A DNA stretch of 38,587 nucleotides, taken from Planctomycetota bacterium. Its GTDB lineage: Bacteria > Planctomycetota > Planctomycetia > Pirellulales > Pirellulaceae. Position 1 is the first letter of the stretch. Each line of letters opens with the position of its first letter. Below, one piece after another: positions 15,577 to 24,663 of this stretch. The stretch spans positions 1-38,587 of the forward strand of contig JAJDEH010000253.1 of assembly GCA_029259935.1 (NCBI GenBank), given 5' to 3'. A program made the position numbers and the translations under genes. Below the pieces are notes generated by a model, which was not told where the DNA came from, made no database searches, and saw only the letters and a program-made list of their open reading frames with translations.

Positions 15577-16413
15577 CTATTCGATAATGGCCGCGCGAAC
15601 CATTACTTGCGGATTGTAATAGTATGTACCGTTTTGATCTGTTGGGTCGACCGCCGGGCAACTCCACACCGTCTTGTCGTGATGACGAAGGCGCAAAGCA
15701 GCGTTGGTGAATCGGGCCGCGGCAAAATGCCAGCGGTAGCCGTCGTCCGCCTTCCGAGCCTCGATCAGTAGAATCAACTCAGGGTCGGTGGCCATCACCA
15801 AAGTGAAAAGGCCGCCATCGAGTACATCCAAGTCATCGCCGCCGTACCGATACAAGGGCCTCGCCAGCAACCGCAGTTGTCGCTTTTGCTCGTCGATGCT
15901 CTCGCCGACGAATTCGCGCGCGAGCCTTCGCAATTGAAGCAGTCGGCGTTCGGGCGACTCCGCCACCGGAACGGCATCTGGCACCATCATGAATTTCAGC
16001 CCCGCCGCGCGCGTATGCCAAACGCCCTTACCATGATGGCTCGAAGCGACGGGGTCCGTCGACAGCGAATGAAACTCGGTTGCGATTCTGCGACGGCTAG
16101 CATCCGGAAGCTGCTTCGACCAAAGCGTTCCTACCACTTGAGGCCGGCCAGCGCGCGTCCACAAAAACAAAGCGCCGTGCTGCTGTCGCTGGCGGACGGG
16201 ATTGGTGTATTTCAACAACGGAGCGGCGTGAAAGTGCAATTCCTGCCGGCCTTCGCTCTCAACGGTTAGTTTATGTTCCCCGGCGATTTCGGCGTACAGA
16301 TTCGCCCAACGCTCGATCTGCCGTTTTTCGACTTCGTTCGGTTCAGGGTCGGCAGCTTGTACCGACTGGCAGAACGCCACGACCAACAGTACGATCCGCG
16401 ATCTTGATTTCAT
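15577..16413 (-). CDS. Planctomycete-type secreted protein of unknown function
   Basis: The 278-residue protein starts with a Sec signal peptide (MKSRSRIVLLVVAFCQS, likely cut at VQA). It has the blocks APLLKYTNPVRQ, GALFLWTRAGRPQVVGTLWS, LRLLARPLYRYGG, DGGLFTLVMATDPELILLIEAR and WHFAAARFTNAALRL. Similar layouts occur in many secreted planctomycete proteins that have no assigned function. The ATG at 16413 is chosen because gggagg lies six bases upstream; an upstream ATG at 16452 would precede the signal peptide with 13 charged or polar residues. It may be co-transcribed with the DUF1501 gene downstream. Confidence 0.8.
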   Translation of the reverse strand: MKSRSRIVLLVVAFCQSVQAADPEPNEVEKRQIERWANLYAEIAGEHKLTVESEGRQELHFHAAPLLKYTNPVRQRQQHGALFLWTRAGRPQVVGTLWSKQLPDASRRRIATEFHSLSTDPVASSHHGKGVWHTRAAGLKFMMVPDAVPVAESPERRLLQLRRLAREFVGESIDEQKRQLRLLARPLYRYGGDDLDVLDGGLFTLVMATDPELILLIEARKADDGYRWHFAAARFTNAALRLRHHDKTVWSCPAVDPTDQNGTYYYNPQVMVRAAIIE

Positions 16414-16561
16414 CGAATTCCTCCCAAGGCACTTCAGCCCTTCCCGCGACATTGCTTCCGCGGAAAAACAGCGGGCGCAAACAAAACTCAGTCCGCATTA
16501 TAGACATTCTGTCTTTGGTTTGCACGCCCTGCCCGCGTGTGGTCCGATTCGCGACGGCAGA

Positions 16562-17665
16562 CTACTCGCCGGTTGGATCCGACAACCGCGCCGTGCGACT
16601 GCGCAGGCAGTGATCGGCCAGCACGCAAGCCATCATTGCCTCTCCCATGGGGACGAATCGCGGCAACAGGCAGGGATCATGGCGGCCTTTGGTGCGGATT
16701 GAAGTGGGCTCGCCGCCGGTGGTCACGGTGGGCTGTTCTTGAGACAGACTGCTCGTCGGTTTAATCGCGCATCGCATTACGATCGGCATGCCGGAAGAGA
16801 TTCCGCCCAACATGCCTCCGTGACGGTTGGTCTGGGTGAGGATCTGATTGTCTCGCGATACGAACACGTCGTTGTTTTGACTGCCGCGTGCCGACGCGAC
16901 TGCGAAACCGGCTCCGTACTCGACGCCCAGCACGGCAGGTAAACTGAACATGGCCTTCCCTAGATCGGCTTTGAGCTTGTCGAAGACCGGCTCGCCCCAA
17001 CCGGCCGGCACACCAGTGGCGACCAACTCGGCGATGCCTCCGATCGAATCTTGCTCTTGCCGCATCTGGTCGATCAAGTCGATCATTTGATTGGCAGTCG
17101 TCGCGTCGGGACAACGCACTATGTTGGCTTCCACCTGATCCAGGGTTACCGCGGCCGGATCGGGAATCTCGGCCACGACGTCGCCAATTTGCTTCACGTA
17201 GCCCACGACCTGGATGCCGTGCAGCGTTGTCAACAGTTTCTTGGCAACTGCTCCGGCGGCAACGCGAACCGTGGTTTCCCGAGCACTAGATCGGCCCCCG
17301 CCGCGATAATCACGAAAGCCAAAACGGGCATCGAACGTATAATCCGCGTGTCCGGGCCGGTACTTTTCCTTGATTTCCGAGTAATCCTTGGATCTTTGAT
17401 CCTGATTGCGAATCAAAATAGCGATCGATGTTCCGGTCGTCTTTCCTTCGAAGACGCCAGACAGAATCTCAGGCTCGTCACTCTCCTTGCGTTGCGTGGT
17501 GACCTTGGATTGTCCCGGACGTCGCCGATCCAAATCCGGTTGCAGATCCTGCTCGGCCAGCGGCAATCCGGCGGGAACCCCGTCAATAATGACGACATTA
17601 GCCGGCCCGTGGCTCTCGCCTGCCGTGGTAATTCGAAACGAATGTCCAAAGGTGTTACCGGCCAC
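16562..17665 (-). CDS. aroC: Chorismate synthase
   Basis: The enzyme converts 5-enolpyruvylshikimate-3-phosphate to chorismate, the last step of the shikimate pathway, using reduced FMN. The 367-residue length is normal. Signatures are TAGESHG at 14-20, [10 protein letters not shown] at 44-53, the [16 protein letters not shown] block near 124-139, and the C-terminal block [22 protein letters not shown] (in part). The conserved FMN-binding region is complete, so it should be active. The start is GTG with no strong ribosome binding site. The gene has its own 294-base divergent upstream region shared with the PilZ gene and is followed after 148 bases by the secreted protein gene. Confidence 0.97.
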   Translation of the reverse strand: MAGNTFGHSFRITTAGESHGPANVVIIDGVPAGLPLAEQDLQPDLDRRRPGQSKVTTQRKESDEPEILSGVFEGKTTGTSIAILIRNQDQRSKDYSEIKEKYRPGHADYTFDARFGFRDYRGGGRSSARETTVRVAAGAVAKKLLTTLHGIQVVGYVKQIGDVVAEIPDPAAVTLDQVEANIVRCPDATTANQMIDLIDQMRQEQDSIGGIAELVATGVPAGWGEPVFDKLKADLGKAMFSLPAVLGVEYGAGFAVASARGSQNNDVFVSRDNQILTQTNRHGGMLGGISSGMPIVMRCAIKPTSSLSQEQPTVTTGGEPTSIRTKGRHDPCLLPRFVPMGEAMMACVLADHCLRSRTARLSDPTGE

Positions 17666-17959
17666 GCGGAATTCGCCAGTTGACGGATTTAAAGTGGTTG
17701 TAGCTGTCTTTCATTGTATTAAGCCGATTCTACTTGCCGATTTCCTGGGCGACAATGCGAGCCTATCTCGGCGAGCGGCTGGTTATCGCGCGGCTTGAGC
17801 CATCCAATCCGAAAATTCCGAGCTAACGCACCGCGAGTTGCTCGCGCAGGGTGCCTGTCGCCGTACAAAAAGCTATGTTTTTTTAGCGGCCAACCAAGAA
17901 CGGGGAAATCAGCGAACCGAGACTCGGCAGTGAGTCGGTTTCGCAGACATCTTTTGCAA

Positions 17960-18796
17960 ATGTCACAGCAACGTCTTGAACAACGTCAAGTGCTTCGCAG
18001 TCAGCGGCTCGATCAGGACCCGCTGCAGAGTGAAGAAGATCCGCTCAAATCGGATGGCGAAATCTATTGCACCAGCGCCGAGAGCAACATTCAGGCGAGC
18101 ATCTACCGGCTTGTCGATGGCGACTTGTGTACGACGGAGTGCGAATTACAGGATCTCTCCGCCACGGGTGCCCGACTTCGAGCATCGCAGCAAGTTTGTG
18201 TTGGCGAAGCGGTTGGCTTGAGAATTGTTGCTCCACGAGGTGGAATCGACCATACGTCGGCAGGCGTCATTTGTGGAGTTCATGAACACGAGGACGAAGA
18301 TTGGACGTTGGAAGGTTCTTTCGCCTCGGAGTTGCCCGAAGAAGTCCTCCAAGAACTCGTTACCGCGGGGCTTCTCGAGCGGCGGGAATCCGATCGACAG
18401 AAGTTGCAAGTCGACGCCCGCATCCTCTGCCCCGAACGATTTGATGCGGCGGTCGATGTCCATATCGAAAACTATTCTCAGGGCGGCTTTTGCATGTACA
18501 CGCCCGAGCCGCTGGAATTGGGCGACGAAATCGTATTGGAATTGGTGCATCCGGACGGATCGGTGGCCCAGTTGGACGCGGAAGTCCGTTGGCAGGATAC
18601 CTGCGTGATCGGATTCGTTGTCGGCTGTCGCTATCGAAATCTGGAGGAGGCAGCGTCGCTGCGGGATCACTTCCCCGCGAACCTGGCCGCTGGTGGCCGG
18701 CAAGCCGCGGCGAAAAAAAAGAAGACCATTGCAACTTACTGGCTGTGGTTCGTGGTCATGGTGGCCGGTCTATGCGCAATAATTCGCTGGCTGTAG
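17960..18796 (+). CDS. Tandem PilZ-domain membrane protein
   Basis: The 278-residue protein has two PilZ-like domains and a C-terminal membrane helix (257-276). Domain 2 (141-235) has both c-di-GMP motifs: RxxxR at 142-146 (RESDR) and NxSxxG at 171-176 (NYSQGG). Domain 1 (about 45-130) keeps DxSxxG (DLSATG, 65-70) but shows no RxxxR, so it may have lost ligand binding. A lysine run sits just before the helix, consistent with the PilZ domains in the cytoplasm and a tail anchor. It is probably a c-di-GMP receptor acting at the membrane. The open frame reaches back to 17795, but the ATG at 17960 removes a basic stretch with no family features. No strong ribosome binding site marks either start. 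Confidence 0.8.
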   Translation: MSQQRLEQRQVLRSQRLDQDPLQSEEDPLKSDGEIYCTSAESNIQASIYRLVDGDLCTTECELQDLSATGARLRASQQVCVGEAVGLRIVAPRGGIDHTSAGVICGVHEHEDEDWTLEGSFASELPEEVLQELVTAGLLERRESDRQKLQVDARILCPERFDAAVDVHIENYSQGGFCMYTPEPLELGDEIVLELVHPDGSVAQLDAEVRWQDTCVIGFVVGCRYRNLEEAASLRDHFPANLAAGGRQAAAKKKKTIATYWLWFVVMVAGLCAIIRWL

Positions 18797-18830
18797 TCTC
18801 GCGCGAGTGTTCAAAACAGACCGCGTCGCC

Positions 18831-19985
18831 TTACTTCGAATCGGCATTCCGCCCCGCCGCCGGAATTTCATAGTCGTAAGCGCGATAGGTCTTCGTCCGC
18901 TTCGCGCCCCCTCGTTCCAAAGAAGCCCGCGATAGATGATTGCTCTCCGCGACCCACGAGAATTCAACTTCTTTCATACCCATTGCGAGCCCGTCCGGTA
19001 AGATTCGCGACAACAGCAACAGGCCCAGGCCCCACCGCTGGTATTCCGGGATCACTTCGGTGGCCACCATGCGAACCCGCTTGATCGAACGACGGTTCCA
19101 CAGCAGTCTCATGAAACCAAAGGGATACAATCGGCCGTCGATCTTTTTGATTCGAGGGTTGTAGTCCAACAGGCCAAACGCCGCGCCGACCGGACGGCCT
19201 TCGATTTCGGCGACCGAGGTCATTTCTGGACAGATCAAGTGCCGCAGCGAGTCGGCGGCATGGTCGACTTCAGCCTCGGACATCGGCGAAAAACACCAGA
19301 CGCCGGTACTCGATTCGTTATACAGCCGCAGGAACAGCCGCACTTCCTCGCCGAATCGCGACCGGTCCATGGGCCGCAGATTGACTTTGAACCTGCGCGT
19401 CGCCTCCGCGACGATAAATTCCAATTTCTTATCCAGCTTTTCCAGCATGTCGACGTGGCCCCAATAAGCGTAGAGATTTTGCGCGTTTTGGAACCCGTAT
19501 CCCTCGATTAACGATTCGTAGTAAGGATGGTTGTAAGTCATCATGAACGTTGGCAACGAGTCAAATCCGTCGACCAGTAGTCCGATTTCATAGTTGATCG
19601 AAGGGTTCAGCGGGCCGCGAACGGCGGTCATTCCTTTGTCAGCCGCCCACTGCACGGTCGCGTCCAAGAGTTGGTTCGCCACTTCCTGGTCGTCGACCGA
19701 CTCGAAAAATCCGAAGAACCCTCGCTGCTCGTGATGCTGCCGATTGTGTGCGTGATTGACGATCGCGGCAATGCGCCCACACGGCTGGCCGTCTTGCAAT
19801 GCCAGAAACGTCTGCATGTCGGCATTGTCGTGAAACGGATGCGGCTTGAATCCGAGCAGTTCCTTTTGGCCTTGGCGAAGCGGCGGAACCCAGTTGGGAT
19901 CTCCCTGGTAAAGCTTCCAGGGCAAGTCAAAGAACTGCTTTTGCTCGCGTTTGGTTTCGACCGGTTTGACTTCGATTAGGGCCAT
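18831..19985 (-). CDS. GNAT-fold N-acyltransferase, possible ceramide-synthase-like enzyme
   Basis: The 384-residue protein belongs to a GNAT-like family typified by LPWKLYQGDPNWVPPL, CGRIAAIVNHAHN, GFFGFFESVDD, the VRGPLNPSINYEIGLLVDGF block and MMTYNHPYY. The C-terminal half has a typical acyl-CoA site: VATEVIPEYQRWGLGLLLL, where the RWGLGLL turn corresponds to the acetyl-CoA phosphate loop. It lacks a signal peptide. It is transcribed away from the SDR and ACP-synthase genes, sharing a 312-base divergent region. Given those neighbours, N-acylation of a long-chain amino alcohol or ketone is a reasonable proposal, as in bacterial ceramide synthase, which is also GNAT-like. The family and fold are clear; the substrate is inference. 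Confidence 0.8.
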   Translation of the reverse strand: MALIEVKPVETKREQKQFFDLPWKLYQGDPNWVPPLRQGQKELLGFKPHPFHDNADMQTFLALQDGQPCGRIAAIVNHAHNRQHHEQRGFFGFFESVDDQEVANQLLDATVQWAADKGMTAVRGPLNPSINYEIGLLVDGFDSLPTFMMTYNHPYYESLIEGYGFQNAQNLYAYWGHVDMLEKLDKKLEFIVAEATRRFKVNLRPMDRSRFGEEVRLFLRLYNESSTGVWCFSPMSEAEVDHAADSLRHLICPEMTSVAEIEGRPVGAAFGLLDYNPRIKKIDGRLYPFGFMRLLWNRRSIKRVRMVATEVIPEYQRWGLGLLLLSRILPDGLAMGMKEVEFSWVAESNHLSRASLERGGAKRTKTYRAYDYEIPAAGRNADSK

Positions 19986-20297
19986 TCGGCGTTTGTCCTT
20001 TCAAGGGTGTCACTTACTCTAGAAGCCAGCAACGCAGGCGGTCAAGCCGCGTGCGACTTACTTTCATCCCGAATCACTCACGTGCAGTTCGCAATAGGGG
20101 ACGGGCTCCGAGCAGGGTTCTTTTTGGCAGCGGAATTGAAGGCGAAGTCTCGGTGCCTGTCCCATTTTGCGAGTGGCCCATTCGGTGAGTCGTCAATGAT
20201 GGGAGATCAATCCCCAATTCGTCTCCGAAATTATCGGGCGCGCAACTATAATAGGATAGATCTTGAACCAACGTATCCGGTGGTAGGAGTCTCTGGA
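19986..20297. other. Divergent region between acyltransferase and SDR genes
   Basis: This 312-base region holds no gene that I can support, though the SDR frame is open through it. It ends with the ribosome binding site taggag (20284-20289), eight bases before the SDR start. A promoter candidate lies at 20247-20252. Confidence 0.5.
20247..20252 (+). promoter_or_regulatory. Candidate minus-10 box (TATAAT) of the SDR gene
   Basis: A perfect TATAAT lies 45 bases before the ATG at 20298. The region 16-18 bases upstream has no good minus-35 hexamer, so the call rests mainly on the exact minus-10 box and its position. Confidence 0.35.
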
Positions 20298-21269
20298 ATG
20301 CGGACGCTGGTGACCGGTGCGACCGGACTAGTCGGAAATAACGTAGTTCGATTGCTGCTTGAGCAGGGGCAAGCGGTGCGTGTGCTGATGCGTTCCACAA
20401 GCGATCGACGGCCGCTGGCGGATCTTGATATCGAAGTCGTTCATGGCGATCTTCGCGAGCCAGACGCGATACGCCGGGCCTGCCAGGGCGTGGAGGGCGT
20501 GATCCATTCGGCCGCCTTCATTCAAATCGGCTGGACCGGACTCGAAATCTCACGGGCGATCAATGTCGAGGGTTCGAGAGCCGTGGCCCTGGCCGCTCGT
20601 GAGGCGGGAGCTAAACTGGTCCATGTTTCCACGGTCGACACTTTGAGCCCCGGCTCTCCAGATTCTTCCGCCAATGAAGATTCGGTGGGCGAAAAGACAC
20701 CTTGTGCCTATGTCGTAAGCAAACGCGAGGCCGAACAGGCGGTACTGGACGAGGTCGATCGAGGGCTGGATGCGGTGATTGTCCATCCGGGATTTATGTT
20801 AGGTCCCTGGGACTGGAAGCCGTCGTCAGGCAGAATGTTAATTGAGGTCGCCCGCCGCTTCACACCCGCGGCACCCGTGGGAGGGATGAGCGTTTGCGAC
20901 GTACGAGATGTTGCCGCTGGCATCCTTGCCGCCCTCGAAAACGGAGCCAGTGGTCGGCGCTACATCCTGGCTGGATACAATATGACTTATTTTGACTGTT
21001 GGAAACTGTTCGCCGAAGTGGCCGGCGGCCGGGGTCCGCTATTCAGAATGGGCCCCCTGTTCCGGAACCTATGCGGATGGAGCGGCGACCTTGCAGCGAA
21101 ATTGACCGGCAACGAGGGCAGTGTCAATTCGGCAGCCATCAAGATGTCGAGCTTGTTTCACTATTACAACAGCGGCCGGGCCCAGTCCGAGCTGGGATAT
21201 CAAAGCCGACATCCGGAAGAATCCGTACACGAGGCGTGGCGGTGGTTTAGTGACTACGGCTATGTTTGA
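20298..21269 (+). CDS. NAD(P)-dependent extended SDR (epimerase/3-beta-HSD-like reductase)
   Basis: A 323-residue Rossmann-fold protein of the extended short-chain dehydrogenase family. It begins with the dinucleotide motif TGATGLVG (6-13). Catalytic residues appear as Ser111 in HVSTVD, and Tyr138 with Lys142 in CAYVVSKRE. Its closest look is to 3-beta-hydroxysteroid and beta-keto reductases rather than sugar epimerases. With the downstream ACP-oxoamine synthase it may reduce the 3-keto group of a long-chain amino ketone, as CerR does in bacterial ceramide synthesis. The ATG at 20298 is chosen because taggag precedes it by eight bases and the Rossmann motif then starts at the N terminus, as expected. 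It lies 86 bases before the ACP-synthase gene on the same strand. Confidence 0.85.
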   Translation: MRTLVTGATGLVGNNVVRLLLEQGQAVRVLMRSTSDRRPLADLDIEVVHGDLREPDAIRRACQGVEGVIHSAAFIQIGWTGLEISRAINVEGSRAVALAAREAGAKLVHVSTVDTLSPGSPDSSANEDSVGEKTPCAYVVSKREAEQAVLDEVDRGLDAVIVHPGFMLGPWDWKPSSGRMLIEVARRFTPAAPVGGMSVCDVRDVAAGILAALENGASGRRYILAGYNMTYFDCWKLFAEVAGGRGPLFRMGPLFRNLCGWSGDLAAKLTGNEGSVNSAAIKMSSLFHYYNSGRAQSELGYQSRHPEESVHEAWRWFSDYGYV

Positions 21270-21355
21270 GTGAAAGAAGCACGTTGACTATCTTGAGAAC
21301 GTCGGCTCACGTCGTTCGGCCCAGCCACCCAACAGGCATGAATCAGGAATGAACC

Positions 21356-22873
21356 ATGATCGATAATTCAACGACGCTCGACGGCAGCCAAATTGCCGAA
21401 TCGGTGTTGCGCCATGTGCAGGCCGTCGCCAAGGAACGGGCCAAAGAACTCACCCTCGATACGAATGTCGTCGAATTGGGACTCGATTCGCTCGAGCGGA
21501 TGGATATCATCGCCCGCTTGGAAAAAGAATTCGACGTTCGCTTCCCGGAAGACGTCTTGTTGGATATTGAAACCGGCAACGAGATTACCGCCGCGATCGA
21601 GGATTGCCTCAAAACAAAAGAGTCTCAACCAGCCGACGAGATCCCCGAAGAGGACTACAACCTGGAAGTTCTGCCCGAGTGGGTACAGCTCAAGTCGATG
21701 CTCTCCGCCGCGGAATCGGCGGGTGAAACCAATCCGTTCTTCGGCGTGCATCAATCGGTGAGCACGAATCGGACGGTCGTCGACGGCCGCGAGATGATTA
21801 ACTTTTCGGGCTACAACTACTTGGGCATGTCGGGCGATCCGGCCGTTTCCCAAGCCGCCAAGGACGCCATCGACAATTACGGCACGAGCGTTTCCGCCAG
21901 CCGATTGGTGGCCGGCACGCGCCCTCTGCATACCGAGTTGGAACGGTCGCTCGCCGAATTCACCGGCAATGAAGACGCGATTACCTTCGTCAGCGGCTAC
22001 TTAACCAACAACGTCGTCATCGGCCATCTGATGAATCCGGGCGACTTGGTGATTCAGGATGAATTCGTTCACAACAGCATCATCGTCGGCACTCAGACTT
22101 CCGGCGCCGACCGGCGGACTTTTCCGCACAACGATTGGCAGGCCTTGGATCGCCTGTTGAAAGAAGTTCGCACGCAATATCGTAAAGTGCTGGTCACCAT
22201 CGAAGGCGTGTACAGCATGGACGGAGACTTTCCCGATTTGCCGCATTTCGTGGAAGTCAAGCGCCGTCATAAGGCGTTGTTGATGGTCGACGAGGCGCAT
22301 TCGATCGGAACCATGGGAGCAACCGGCCGCGGCATGGCCGAGTACTTTGGCGTGAACCCCAAGGATGTGGATGTCTGGATGGGCACGCTGGGCAAAGCCT
22401 TCGGTGCTTGTGGCGGGTTCATCGCCGGAAAGACGCAGTTCATTCAATACATGAAGCACACTTGCCCGGGAATGGTGTTCAGCATTGGGCTGTCGCCCCA
22501 CAGCGCCGGCGCGGCGCTCAAGTCCTTGCAGATTCTGCGCGAAGAGCCCCAGCGAGTGAAAACGCTGCAAGCCCGCGCAGCGCATTTCCTATCCTTGGCC
22601 AAGCAACATGGACTGAACACGGGAGCCAGCGGCCAGACCCCCATCGTACCGGTGATCCTCGGCAATTCACTTCAGTCCCTCACCGCTTCGCGTTTGATGC
22701 GCGAACGCGGCATCAGCGTCCAACCCATTCTGCATCCAGCCGTCGCGGAGGAAGGAGCGCGGCTGCGGTTCTTCATCAACTCGCTACACACGGAAGAGCA
22801 ACTGGCGACAACCGCCTCGACCCTGGCCGAAGTGCTGCAAAGCATCGATCCAAAGCACGTGCAGCACGGCTAA
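21356..22873 (+). CDS. Acyl carrier protein fused to alpha-oxoamine synthase
   Basis: The 505-residue protein has an N-terminal acyl carrier domain (10-90) with the phosphopantetheine site Ser45 in LGLDSLERMD. The rest (about 100-500) is a PLP-dependent alpha-oxoamine synthase, the group of serine palmitoyltransferase, BioF, KBL and HemA. It has DEAHS at 312-316, the PLP lysine Lys347 in GTLGKAFG, ASRLVAGTRPLH (181-192) and FVHNSIIVG (237-245). These enzymes condense an amino acid with an acyl thioester. The fused carrier suggests that the acyl group is delivered on its own ACP, not as acyl-CoA. A ribosome binding site aggaa lies six bases upstream. With the SDR and GNAT neighbours, synthesis of a sphingoid-like base is the best guess; the amino-acid and acyl substrates are not shown by the sequence. 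Confidence 0.9.
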   Translation: MIDNSTTLDGSQIAESVLRHVQAVAKERAKELTLDTNVVELGLDSLERMDIIARLEKEFDVRFPEDVLLDIETGNEITAAIEDCLKTKESQPADEIPEEDYNLEVLPEWVQLKSMLSAAESAGETNPFFGVHQSVSTNRTVVDGREMINFSGYNYLGMSGDPAVSQAAKDAIDNYGTSVSASRLVAGTRPLHTELERSLAEFTGNEDAITFVSGYLTNNVVIGHLMNPGDLVIQDEFVHNSIIVGTQTSGADRRTFPHNDWQALDRLLKEVRTQYRKVLVTIEGVYSMDGDFPDLPHFVEVKRRHKALLMVDEAHSIGTMGATGRGMAEYFGVNPKDVDVWMGTLGKAFGACGGFIAGKTQFIQYMKHTCPGMVFSIGLSPHSAGAALKSLQILREEPQRVKTLQARAAHFLSLAKQHGLNTGASGQTPIVPVILGNSLQSLTASRLMRERGISVQPILHPAVAEEGARLRFFINSLHTEEQLATTASTLAEVLQSIDPKHVQHG

Positions 22874-23125
22874 TCATCGGCTGAAAAACCACTGCGCCGA
22901 TCAAATGTTGGCATGCCCCTACTGGCTGGCCCAGTGGGTTAGTTAGTGTTGGTGGCAATCCAGGCAACTCTGCCAGCACTGCTGGCGAACATGGAATTCG
23001 ACGATATTCGCCTCTTGCGAGCGGCTTGAAATATCGATCTTTTCCCGTCGCCCCAACATGGATTACAACATTGGCTTACCCAGTCACGAAAATGATTTCG
23101 TGAGTCACATCCAAGGAGGGATCTT

Positions 23126-23875
23126 ATGTACCGCGCAAGGCTTGCGTTTCTTATCGTTTTGTTGTCGTGTTCGCCGTTGTCGGCCGCCGGTTTGGCCTTC
23201 AACGAAAACTTCTCGGTCCTCACGCCCGACCAGACCTCGCGTCAGCAGGCGCAGGAATTGGCCGAACAGGTCTTAGCCCAGGCTGATGAATTTCGCCATT
23301 CGCTTGCCGTCCAATGGCTGGGTGAACCGCTCGACCCGGGCAGCGGGCGGACAGTCATTACCGTTGCTATTTCCAACGACGACAGGGCGATTACGTGGCC
23401 CATCGATAATCCGAAGCGGTCTCTGCACAGGATTTACTTGAGAACTTCAGTGCATCAAGCCTTGGGCAGCGCCCTGAAACACGAAATTGTGCACACCATC
23501 ATGGCGACAAAGTTTGAAGGCGGACTGCCCGCCTGGTTGGAAGAGGGAATTGCCAGCCGGTACGACGACCCACGGCGCATCGCGAAACGACGCTCCGTAA
23601 TCGACCACTTCGCGCAAACCGAACAGTGGCCCCAGATCGCGCGCGTGGTTACGCGAAAGCAAATCCCCACCAGCGACATTGCGGCCTATTCCATCGCATC
23701 GTCGGTAACGGACTTCCTTCTGTCCCGCGGTGACAAACGGCAACTAGTCAAATTTGGAGTCGCCGTTGGCAACGGCGACTCCGAGCAATCGCTGCACGAA
23801 TTCTACGGCTTTAAAACGGTCGGCGAGTTGCAGACCGCTTGGCAGCAATGGGTCCGGCGAAGCCGGCCGCTGTAA
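23126..23875 (+). CDS. Secreted gluzincin metallopeptidase (MA-like)
   Basis: A 249-residue exported protein with a signal peptide ending near SAAG (22). It has the zinc site HExxH at 119-123 (HEIVH) and a downstream WLEEGIAS (137-144), where Glu140 is the probable third ligand, as in the peptidase MA-like family. Proteins of this kind are frequent in planctomycetes and their substrates are unknown. The start is well supported: aaggagg lies six bases before the ATG. The coding region contains a perfect 12-bp hairpin at 23756-23782. It is convergent with the coiled-coil protein gene, 32 bases apart. Confidence 0.85.
   Translation: MYRARLAFLIVLLSCSPLSAAGLAFNENFSVLTPDQTSRQQAQELAEQVLAQADEFRHSLAVQWLGEPLDPGSGRTVITVAISNDDRAITWPIDNPKRSLHRIYLRTSVHQALGSALKHEIVHTIMATKFEGGLPAWLEEGIASRYDDPRRIAKRRSVIDHFAQTEQWPQIARVVTRKQIPTSDIAAYSIASSVTDFLLSRGDKRQLVKFGVAVGNGDSEQSLHEFYGFKTVGELQTAWQQWVRRSRPL
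23756..23782. repeat. Perfect 12-bp palindrome inside the metallopeptidase gene
   Basis: The arms ggagtcgccgtt (23756-23767) and aacggcgactcc (23771-23782) are exact reverse complements with a 3-nt loop. The DNA is read in frame as GVAVGNGDS. It resembles the small REP-type palindromes of intergenic regions. Confidence 0.7.
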
Positions 23876-23907
23876 CAACGGGCCGTCAAAATTGAATTCA
23901 ATCAAGC

Positions 23908-24663
23908 CTACCAAGGCGAGTAGATCGGACGATTCACGTAGACTTGGTCGACCGGCGTCGAGTAATACACCGTGTTGCTTTGACGCGGCACGATGTCGAT
24001 CGACTGCTTGTAGTGAGGAGCGCCGATCAGCCAAGTCTTGATGCTCTCGCCAGGAAGTTTTGTGGCAATCGTGCCAGGTTGAACTGGGACGGTTAGGATT
24101 CCACCCGCTTCGACGCGATACTCCGTCCTATTGAGCTTAATATACTGGGCGGTTGCCATCTTGTTTCGTACTACAAACTGGCCCGTCCTGGAACCAATCG
24201 ACTGGTCGATCGCGTCGGCAAACTCGCGCTGGAAATTCTCATTCTGCATTTGCCCACGCAGATTCAACGTGTATTGACCACCGGACTGTGTCAGAATCTG
24301 ACCTTGCGCGACTTGCAAATCGGCCAGCAAATCATTCAACTGCTCGACCGTGCCCTCCAGTTTCGTAATACGCTCTTCGTGGTTCCCCAGTGCTTGGTTG
24401 GTCAGTTCTTGCGCCTCGGTCAGCGACTGGATGCCCTGCTCGTTTTTTGTGATTCGGGCCGAGTTCTTGTTGATCTTCTTGGCCAGTTTCTTGAGGTCGG
24501 CCAGCGCGGCGTCGACACGATCAAGTCTGCCCATCACCGATTTCGCATCGACCGTGGCTTCACCGGAAGCGGCATTGTCAGTGGGCACGGCGGTGGATGG
24601 TTCTTGAGCCAGGGCACAAGTGGAGCCCACCAGCAAAAGACAAGTAATGATTCGAATTAGCAT
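23908..24663 (-). CDS. Secreted coiled-coil protein of unknown function
   Basis: The 251-residue protein has a signal peptide (MLIRIITCLLLVGSTCALAQ) and then a helical region (about 40-130) with heptad-like patterns (RLDRVDAALADLKKLAKKIN), which suggests a coiled coil. The C-terminal half is strand-like and rich in Tyr, Val and Thr (EYRVEAGGILTVPVQPGTI). It ends in VNRPIYSPW. No enzyme motif is visible. It probably acts in the periplasm or at the cell surface as a structural or adaptor protein. The ATG at 24663 is supported by tggagt eight bases upstream. An in-frame ATG 16 codons earlier would put charged residues before the signal peptide. Confidence 0.75.
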   Translation of the reverse strand: MLIRIITCLLLVGSTCALAQEPSTAVPTDNAASGEATVDAKSVMGRLDRVDAALADLKKLAKKINKNSARITKNEQGIQSLTEAQELTNQALGNHEERITKLEGTVEQLNDLLADLQVAQGQILTQSGGQYTLNLRGQMQNENFQREFADAIDQSIGSRTGQFVVRNKMATAQYIKLNRTEYRVEAGGILTVPVQPGTIATKLPGESIKTWLIGAPHYKQSIDIVPRQSNTVYYSTPVDQVYVNRPIYSPW

